In this document: positions 10,678 to 17,051 of the stretch, in pieces
Position numbering within the stretch: the first letter of the stretch is position 1
Layout of the letters: the number at the start of each line of letters is the position of its first letter
DNA from: DASQBT01 sp049578545
GTDB taxonomy: Bacteria > Pseudomonadota > Gammaproteobacteria > Burkholderiales > Thiobacillaceae
Assembly: GCA_049578545.1 (NCBI GenBank)
Contig: JBAUMF010000060.1
Location: 1 to 28,193, forward strand
Length of the DNA: 28,193 nucleotides
Direction: 5' to 3'
Translations under genes and position numbers: made by a program
The notes under the pieces: model-generated
What the model was told of the DNA's origin: nothing
Database searches by the model: none
Seen by the model: the letters and a program-made list of their open reading frames with translations, nothing else

Positions 10678-11871
10678 ATGAAACCAACTAACCCGCAGAT
10701 CCTGACGATCAACGGCGGCTCGTCGAGCATCAAGTTCGCGCTGTTCGAGGCCGGTGACTCGCTGGGACGGATGCTGGTGGGCGGGATTGAGCGGATCGGA
10801 TTGCCTGAGGCCACCTTGCGGGTGAAGGGTGTGGACCCGGTGGACAGCTTCTCGCGGTCGGTGATGGCACCGGATCACAAGGCGGCAGTGGAAGCGCTGA
10901 TGGACTGGATCGAGGAACGCTTCGGCCGTGATGCATTGACCGCGGTGGGGCATCGCGTGGTGCATGGTGGGCCGAAGTATTGCGAACCGCAGCGAATCAC
11001 GGCGGAAATCGTTGAGGAACTGCACCGGCTCAGTCCATTCGATCCCGAGCATCTGCCGGAAGAGATCCTGTTGACCGAAGCGTTTCATCACCGGTTTCCC
11101 GACCTGCCCCAAGTGGCGTGTTTCGACACGGCTTTCCACCACGATCTGCCGCGCGTGGCGCAACTGTTGCCGATCCCGCGCCGCTATGAAGCGCAGGGCG
11201 TGCGGCGCTATGGGTTCCATGGATTGTCATACGCATTTCTGATGGAAGAACTGGCCCGCGTGGCGGGAGATGAAGCTGCACAAGGGCGGATCATCCTCGC
11301 CCACCTCGGCAATGGCGCGAGCCTGGCGGCGGTGAGGGACGGCAAACCCGTGGACACCAGTATGGGTTTTACCCCGACTGCCGGGGTACCGATGAGCACC
11401 CGCTCGGGTGATCTCGATCCCGGCCTGCTGTGGTATCTGGCGCGCACCGAGAACATGAGCGCGAAGCAATTCAACGAGATGGTCAACTTCCAGTCCGGAC
11501 TGCTTGGCGTGTCGGAGACCAGCCCCGACATGCGCGACTTGCTCGAAAGTGAAGCGTGGGACGTGCGCGCGGCGGAAGCGGTTGCGCTGTTTTGCTATCA
11601 GGTCAAGAAATGGATCGGCTCATTCGCGGCGGCACTGGGCGGCCTGGATACCCTGGTGTTCGCCGGTGGCATCGGCGAAAACGCGCCCCCGGTCCGTGCC
11701 CGGATTTGCCAGGGATTGGAGTTCCTGGGCATCGAACTGGATGACCCGCAAAACGCGGCCAACGCGGGGGTAATTTCCACGGCAACCGGCCGGGTTGTGG
11801 TCCGCGTCATCCACACGGACGAAGAACACATGATCGCCAAGACGGTTTGCGACGTTCTCGGTCTTGTCTGA
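10678..11871 (+). CDS. ackA: Acetate kinase
   Basis: Transfers phosphate from acetyl-P to ADP, giving acetate and ATP, or the reverse. The 397-aa product matches the family length of about 400. ASKHA-fold motifs are present: N-terminal LTINGGSSSIKFALFE, VGHRVVHGGPKY, CFDTAFHHDLP, the nucleotide loop HLGNGAS, and the C-terminal FAGGIGENAPPVR. The ATG at 10678 is chosen because the conserved strand starts eight residues later; a GTG at 10639 would add 13 non-conserved residues. No strong Shine-Dalgarno is seen. No phosphotransacetylase gene is nearby, so acetyl-P is expected from the phosphoketolase encoded two genes downstream. The stop is 17 nt from a P-type ATPase remnant. Confidence 0.95.
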   Translation: MKPTNPQILTINGGSSSIKFALFEAGDSLGRMLVGGIERIGLPEATLRVKGVDPVDSFSRSVMAPDHKAAVEALMDWIEERFGRDALTAVGHRVVHGGPKYCEPQRITAEIVEELHRLSPFDPEHLPEEILLTEAFHHRFPDLPQVACFDTAFHHDLPRVAQLLPIPRRYEAQGVRRYGFHGLSYAFLMEELARVAGDEAAQGRIILAHLGNGASLAAVRDGKPVDTSMGFTPTAGVPMSTRSGDLDPGLLWYLARTENMSAKQFNEMVNFQSGLLGVSETSPDMRDLLESEAWDVRAAEAVALFCYQVKKWIGSFAAALGGLDTLVFAGGIGENAPPVRARICQGLEFLGIELDDPQNAANAGVISTATGRVVVRVIHTDEEHMIAKTVCDVLGLV

Positions 11872-11888
11872 AACTGGGGAAATGACTC

Positions 11889-12017
11889 ATGGTGAAACTC
11901 AGGACTTACCCGTTTTTCGGCTTGCTGCCCAGCCCCATCATTGCCGGCGCCGCCATGAGCCTGAGTTCCGTTTCGGTCATCAGCAATGCCTTAAGGCTGC
12001 GAAATGTGAAACTGTGA
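11889..12017 (+). pseudogene. C-terminal remnant of a copper-type P1B ATPase
   Basis: An open frame of 42 codons, ATG 11889 to TGA 12015-12017. From about residue 7 its product matches the last transmembrane helix and tail of CopA-type copper ATPases, including SPIIAGAAMSLSSVSVISNA followed by LRLRNVKL and stop. The family ends in the same way (SPMIAAAAMSLSSVSVI.NALRLR), as I recall it. The rest of the roughly 750-aa protein is missing; ackA ends where the body should be. The ATG is probably fortuitous at the breakpoint, but GGGGAA lies 7 nt upstream, so the fragment may still be translated. Its TGA overlaps the ATG of the next gene (TGATG). Confidence 0.8.
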
Positions 12018-13660
12018 TGAAAGCCAGCGAACTCATCGTCCAGTGCCTGGAAAACGAAGGGGTTGAGCACATCTTCGGCGTACCCGGCGAGGAGAACATG
12101 GATCTGCTCGATGCCCTGCTCGGCTCTTCCATCCGCTTCGTCATGACCCGCCACGAGCAAGGCGCGGCCTTCATGGCCGATGTGTACGGCCGGTTGACTG
12201 GCAAAGCCGGGGTCTGTCTCGCTACCCTGGGGCCGGGGGCGACCAATCTCATCACCGGCGTGGCCGATGCCAACATGGATCGTGCGCCGGTGGTGGCGCT
12301 TACCGGCCAAGCCGACCAGGACCGGCTGCACAAGGAATCGCATCAGCATCTGGACATCGTCACCCTGTTTCGCCCGGTGACCAAGTGGAACACCAGCCTG
12401 CCCATACCCGATGTCATTCCGGAAGCCTTTCGCAAGGCCTTCAAGCTCGCACAATCTGAAAAGCCCGGTGCCACGCACATCGAGATCCCGGAAGACGTGG
12501 CCCGCATGGAAACCGACGGCCAGCCGCTGCTCGTGCAATGGCTGCACCCCGGCGGAGCCGCACCCGAACAAGTTGAGAAAGCCGCGCACATTATTTCAAA
12601 TGCAGGGCACCCGATCGTGCTGGCGGGCAACGGCATCATTCGAGGGCGCGCCTCCGAAGCGCTGGTGCGCTTCGCCGAAAAGCTCAATATCCCTGTCGCC
12701 ACAACCTTCATGGCCAAGGGGGTTATTCCCGACACCCACCCCCTCGCGCTCGGCGCCATCGGACTGCTGACGCCGGACTACGTGTTCGGTGAATTCGTGG
12801 AGGCGGACGTTGTCATCGCCGTCGGCTACGACATCGTCGAATACGCACCGCATGCCTGGAACCCGGGACGCGACAAGAAAATTGTCCATGTGGACATGTC
12901 TTCCGCCGAGGTGGACGCGTCGTACATCGTCGACGTCGGCGTGGTGGGCGATATAGCCTCATCGCTCGATGCCCTGGCGCACCGGGCGAAGCCGCACACC
13001 GCAACGCATCGCTCGCGCTTCCGGCAAATGCTTCACGATGAACTGGAACAGGGTCGTCACGACGCCTCTTTCCCGCTCAAGCCGCAAAGAATCCTCGCCG
13101 ATCTCCGCACAGCGCTAAACGACGACGACATCGTCATCTCGGATGTGGGCGCGCACAAGGTGTGGCTGGCGCGCCTGTTTCCGTGCCTTCAGCCCAACAC
13201 CTGCATCATCTCCAACGGCTTTGCCGCCATGGGCATAGCCGTTCCCGGCGCCGTTGCGGCAAAACTGGTTCACCCCGATCGCCGCGTGGTAGCGGTAACA
13301 GGTGACGGCGGTTTCCTGATGAACTCACAGGAATTGGAGACGGCCATCCGCATGGAAACGCCCTTCGTGGTGCTCGTGATCAATGACCAAAGCTACGGCC
13401 TGATTCGCTGGAAGCAGATGCTGCAGTTCGGCCGGTCAGCCTTCGTCGACTTCAAGAACCCGGATATCGTGAAATACGCCGAGAGTTTCAACGCCAAAGT
13501 CGTTTCCATTGAATCGGCGGACCAGCTGGCCCCAGCGCTGCGCACGGCATTGAGCTCGAATCATCTGTCAGTCATCGACTGCCCGGTTGATGTTTCCGAG
13601 AACCTTCTACTAACCCAAAGACTCGGCGCGTTCATGTTGCCGACTGGAGAACATTCATGA
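12017..13660 (+). CDS. Acetolactate-synthase-like ThDP-dependent enzyme
   Basis: A 547-aa enzyme of the acetolactate synthase/pyruvate oxidase superfamily. The likely reaction is condensation of two pyruvates to 2-acetolactate with CO2 release. The N-terminal ThDP (PYR) domain starts MKASELIVQCLENEGVEHIF, with the catalytic Glu47 in TRHEQGAAFMADVYGR. The central domain lies at about 190-330. The C-terminal PP domain has the ThDP/Mg motif GDGGFLMNSQELE (429 onward) ending in VINDQSYGLI. No small regulatory subunit gene is adjacent, which favours a catabolic or single-subunit form. A pyruvate oxidase making acetyl-P is an alternative that the ackA neighbour would suit, but overall similarity points to acetolactate synthase. 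The ATG overlaps the preceding TGA (TGATG) and lacks a Shine-Dalgarno. An in-frame upstream extension crosses the ATPase remnant and was not used. Confidence 0.85.
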   Translation: MKASELIVQCLENEGVEHIFGVPGEENMDLLDALLGSSIRFVMTRHEQGAAFMADVYGRLTGKAGVCLATLGPGATNLITGVADANMDRAPVVALTGQADQDRLHKESHQHLDIVTLFRPVTKWNTSLPIPDVIPEAFRKAFKLAQSEKPGATHIEIPEDVARMETDGQPLLVQWLHPGGAAPEQVEKAAHIISNAGHPIVLAGNGIIRGRASEALVRFAEKLNIPVATTFMAKGVIPDTHPLALGAIGLLTPDYVFGEFVEADVVIAVGYDIVEYAPHAWNPGRDKKIVHVDMSSAEVDASYIVDVGVVGDIASSLDALAHRAKPHTATHRSRFRQMLHDELEQGRHDASFPLKPQRILADLRTALNDDDIVISDVGAHKVWLARLFPCLQPNTCIISNGFAAMGIAVPGAVAAKLVHPDRRVVAVTGDGGFLMNSQELETAIRMETPFVVLVINDQSYGLIRWKQMLQFGRSAFVDFKNPDIVKYAESFNAKVVSIESADQLAPALRTALSSNHLSVIDCPVDVSENLLLTQRLGAFMLPTGEHS

Positions 13661-16026
13661 ATACAAACACGTTGTCACCCGATTTGCTTCACAAGATGGA
13701 CGCCTACTGGCGCGCCGCCAACTACCTTTCGGTCGGCCAGCTTTATCTCTACGACAATCCGCTGCTGAAACGGCCGCTGGTGCTAGCGGACATTAAACGT
13801 ATGCTGCTCGGACACTGGGGCACGACACCAGGCCAGAATTTCATCTACGTGCACCTGAACCGGGTCATCAAGCAATACGACCTCGACATGATCTACGTTT
13901 CCGGACCCGGGCACGGTGGCCCGGCCGTGGTGGGCAACACCTATCTCGAGGGCACCTACAGCGAGATCTATCCCAATATCAGCCAGGACGAGGCGGGACT
14001 GCAGAAGTTGTTCAAGCAATTCTCGTTTCCCGGCGGCATTCCCAGCCACGCCTCGCCGGAGTGTCCCGGTTCGATTCACGAGGGAGGCGAGCTGGGCTAT
14101 TCCCTCAGTCATTCCTTCGGGGCGGTGTTCGACAATCCCGAGCTGATCGTCGCCTGCGTGGTCGGCGACGGCGAGGCGGAAACCGGGCCACTGGCCACCG
14201 CCTGGCATTCCAACAAGTTCCTCGATCCGGTCACCGACGGCGCGGTGCTGCCGATCCTGCATCTCAACGGCTACAAGATCGCCAACCCGACGGTGTTCGC
14301 CCGCATCGAGCCGGAGGAACTGGATCAGTTCTTTCGCGGCTGCGGCTGGACACCCTATTACGTCGAGGGCGATGAGCCGGCGCTGATGCACGAGGCCATG
14401 GCGACGACCCTTGACACGGTGATGGAGCAGATCAAGAGCATCCAGCACGACGCCCGCGTCAACGGCAACCTTACGCGCCCGCGCTGGCCAATGATCGTGC
14501 TGAAGTCGCCCAAGGGCTGGACCGGGCCGAAGATCGTCGACGGCCTGCAGATCGAAGGCACGTTCCGCGCACACCAGATACCGCTCGCCGTGGATGCCGA
14601 ACATCCCGAGCATCTGCCGATGCTGGAAGGCTGGATGAAGCGCTACCGGCCAGAGGAATTGTTCGACGCACAGGGCCGCCTCAAACCGGAGCTGGCCGAA
14701 CTCGCGCCCGAAGGCGAGCGACGCATGGGCGCCAATCCCCACGCCAACGGCGGCATGCTGCTGCGCGATCTGGTCATGCCGGACTTTCAGGACTACGCGG
14801 TGAATGTCCCGTCACCCGGGGCCGTAACGGCGGCCGACACGCACGAACTCGGCGTATTCCTGCGCGATGTGGCCAAACTCAATCGGGAACAACGCAATTT
14901 CCGCATTTTCGGTCCGGACGAAACGCTGTCCAACCGCCTGGGTGCCGTGTTTGAGTTCACCAACCGGCAGTGGGACGCACGGGTCCAGGACAACGATGAA
15001 TTCCTTGCTGAAGATGGCCGGGTCATGGAGATGTTGAGCGAGCATCAGTGCGAAGGCTGGCTCGAAGGTTATCTGCTTACCGGCCGGCACGGGCTGTTCA
15101 ACAGCTACGAGTCGTTCATCCACATCATCGACTCGATGTTCAACCAGCATGCCAAGTGGCTGAAGGTCACGGCGGATCTGCCGTGGCGGCGCAAGATCGC
15201 GTCGCTGAATTACCTGCTGGCCTCGCACGTCTGGCAGCAGATGCACAACGGCTTTACCCATCAGGATCCCGGCTTCATTGACCATGTAGTGAACAAGAAG
15301 GCCGATGTCGTGCGCGTTTATCTGCCGCCGGATGCCAACTGCCTGCTCTCGGTCTGGGATCACTGCCTGCGCAGCCGCCACTATGTCAACGTCGTGATCG
15401 CCGGCAAATATCAGGCACCGCAGTGGCTGACCATGGACGCCGCGGTCAAGCACTGTACCGAGGGTGTCGGCATCTGGCAGTGGGCCAGCAACGACCAGGC
15501 CGTCGCACCCGATCTGGTCATGGCCTGCTGTGGCGACGTGCCGACGCTGGAGAGCCTGGCCGCGGTCTCTATCCTGCGCGAGCACCTGCCCGACCTGAAA
15601 ATCCGGGTGGTCAACGTCGTCGACCTGATGAAACTGCAGCCGCAAATCGAGCACCCCCACGGCTTGAGCGACATGGATTTCGACGAGCTGTTCACCAGGG
15701 ACAAGCCGGTGATCTTCGCCTTCCATGGCTACCCGTGGCTGATCCACCGGCTCACCTACCGCCGCACCAACCACGACAACTTCCACGTTCGCGGCTACAA
15801 GGAAGAGGGCACCATCACCACGCCCTTTGACATGACGGTGCTGAACGATCTGGACCGCTTCCACCTGGTCATGGACGCCGTCGACCGCCTGCCGCAGACC
15901 GGCGACCAGGGCATCTACCTGAAGCAGCAACTCAAGGACAAGCTGATCGAGCACAAGCAGTACATCGACAAGCATGGCCAGGACATGCCGGAGATTCGCA
16001 ACTGGAAATGGAGCAATCCCACATGA
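13657..16026 (+). CDS. xfp: Xylulose-5-phosphate/fructose-6-phosphate phosphoketolase
   Basis: Cleaves xylulose-5-P or fructose-6-P with phosphate into acetyl-P plus glyceraldehyde-3-P or erythrose-4-P. The 789-aa length is standard. Segments in order are WRAANYLSVGQLYLYDNPLL, the phosphoketolase signature SGPGHGGPA (near residue 84), SIHEGGELGYSLSHSFGA, the ThDP/Mg motif GDGEAETGP (near 170), LHLNGYKIANPT, and the C-terminal XFP_C domain with GYPWLIHRLTYRR. The ATG overlaps the upstream stop by ATGA, and GGAG lies 8 nt before it. The stop in turn overlaps the aldolase start by ATGA. Whether both substrates are used cannot be told from sequence. A decayed copy of its tail lies at about 20187-20213. 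Confidence 0.97.
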   Translation: MNTNTLSPDLLHKMDAYWRAANYLSVGQLYLYDNPLLKRPLVLADIKRMLLGHWGTTPGQNFIYVHLNRVIKQYDLDMIYVSGPGHGGPAVVGNTYLEGTYSEIYPNISQDEAGLQKLFKQFSFPGGIPSHASPECPGSIHEGGELGYSLSHSFGAVFDNPELIVACVVGDGEAETGPLATAWHSNKFLDPVTDGAVLPILHLNGYKIANPTVFARIEPEELDQFFRGCGWTPYYVEGDEPALMHEAMATTLDTVMEQIKSIQHDARVNGNLTRPRWPMIVLKSPKGWTGPKIVDGLQIEGTFRAHQIPLAVDAEHPEHLPMLEGWMKRYRPEELFDAQGRLKPELAELAPEGERRMGANPHANGGMLLRDLVMPDFQDYAVNVPSPGAVTAADTHELGVFLRDVAKLNREQRNFRIFGPDETLSNRLGAVFEFTNRQWDARVQDNDEFLAEDGRVMEMLSEHQCEGWLEGYLLTGRHGLFNSYESFIHIIDSMFNQHAKWLKVTADLPWRRKIASLNYLLASHVWQQMHNGFTHQDPGFIDHVVNKKADVVRVYLPPDANCLLSVWDHCLRSRHYVNVVIAGKYQAPQWLTMDAAVKHCTEGVGIWQWASNDQAVAPDLVMACCGDVPTLESLAAVSILREHLPDLKIRVVNVVDLMKLQPQIEHPHGLSDMDFDELFTRDKPVIFAFHGYPWLIHRLTYRRTNHDNFHVRGYKEEGTITTPFDMTVLNDLDRFHLVMDAVDRLPQTGDQGIYLKQQLKDKLIEHKQYIDKHGQDMPEIRNWKWSNPT
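15983..16009 (+). repeat. Direct repeat, intact copy (xfp 3' end)
   Basis: 27 nt encoding MPEIRNWK of Xfp. The partner at 20187-20213 matches 24 of 27 positions, and all three differences are transitions. The pair flanks the aldolase, phosphatase-PGI and first YflT-type gene. Confidence 0.7.
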
Positions 16027-17051
16027 ATACACAAGGGCTCGTAGACACCGCGAAGGCACTGGTTGCCGACGACAAGGGCCTGCTGGCAATGGATGAAAGC
16101 AATCCAACCTGCAACAAGCGCTTCGCCAAGTTGGGCATTCCGCAGACCGGGGAAGCACGCCGTGCTTACCGCGAGATGATCGTGACGACAGCGAGCCTTG
16201 GCGAATGCATCAGCGGCGCGATCCTTTACGACGAGACGATCCGCCAGACGACGAGTGAGGGCATTCCCTTCGTTCAAGCCGTTATCGATGCGGGCATCAT
16301 TCCCGGTGTGAAAGTCGACTCGGGGGCAAAGGACATGGCCGGTCATCCCGGCGAGAAAGTCACCGAAGGCCTGGACGGGTTGCGTGACCGCTTGGCGGAA
16401 TACGTGCAACGGGGCGCCCGTTTCGCCAAGTGGCGTGCGGTGATCGCGGTTGGCGAAGGCATTCCGAGCCGGGCCTGCATCGAGGCCAACTCCCATGCCC
16501 TGGCCCGCTATGCCGCGTTGTGCCAGGAGGCCGGACTGGTCCCCATCGTCGAGCCGGAAGTGCTCATGGACGGCGAACACACCCTGGCGCAATGCTTCGC
16601 GGTGACGGAGCAGGTCCTGCATACGGTCTTCGACCAGCTCTACACCCAGGGCGTGATGCTGGAGGGCATGCTTCTGAAACCCAACATGGTCCTCCCAGGA
16701 TCGACCTGCCCCACGCAGGAACCCGTGGAAGCGGTGGCCGACGCCACGGTAAGGTGTTTCCTGCGAGCCGTGCCCGCCGCTGTTCCGGGGATCATGTTTC
16801 TGTCGGGCGGCCAAACCGCTGAACTGGCTTCGGCCAGGTTGAATGCCATGAATCTCCGTTTCAAGTCGCGGCCGCCGTGGGCGTTGGCGTTTTCGTTTGC
16901 CCGCGCGATTCAGCAACCCGCTATGGAGATCTGGTCGGGCCAGCTCGCCAACGTGAAAGCGGCGCAACAGGCCCTGCTGCAACGGGCCAGGTGCAACCGG
17001 GCCGCGCGCCGTGGCGAATACAATGCCGCGATGGAAGTCACAGGCGCATGA
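16023..17051 (+). CDS. fba: Class I fructose-bisphosphate aldolase
   Basis: A Schiff-base aldolase that reversibly joins DHAP with glyceraldehyde-3-P (to fructose-1,6-bisphosphate); family members also accept erythrose-4-P to give sedoheptulose-1,7-bisphosphate. The 342-aa product is of the eukaryotic-like class I type. The N-terminal region includes GLLAMDESNPTCNKRF, the phosphate/substrate region FAKWRAVIAVGEG follows, and the Schiff-base Lys219 sits in LLKPNMVLPG. FLSGGQTAELASARLNAMN follows. The ATG at 16023 overlaps the xfp stop (ATGA) with GGAG 9 nt upstream; an ATG at 16008 inside xfp adds only five residues and is less likely. Its stop overlaps the next gene by ATGA. No class II aldolase or phosphofructokinase lies nearby. 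Confidence 0.94.
   Translation: MNTQGLVDTAKALVADDKGLLAMDESNPTCNKRFAKLGIPQTGEARRAYREMIVTTASLGECISGAILYDETIRQTTSEGIPFVQAVIDAGIIPGVKVDSGAKDMAGHPGEKVTEGLDGLRDRLAEYVQRGARFAKWRAVIAVGEGIPSRACIEANSHALARYAALCQEAGLVPIVEPEVLMDGEHTLAQCFAVTEQVLHTVFDQLYTQGVMLEGMLLKPNMVLPGSTCPTQEPVEAVADATVRCFLRAVPAAVPGIMFLSGGQTAELASARLNAMNLRFKSRPPWALAFSFARAIQQPAMEIWSGQLANVKAAQQALLQRARCNRAARRGEYNAAMEVTGA

Noticed and set aside
11864..12016. N-terminal extension of the acetolactate-synthase-like protein from TTG 11864 or ATG 11882
   Set aside because: The extra residues read the ATPase remnant out of frame and do not resemble any ThDP enzyme; family members begin at MKASEL-like sequence.
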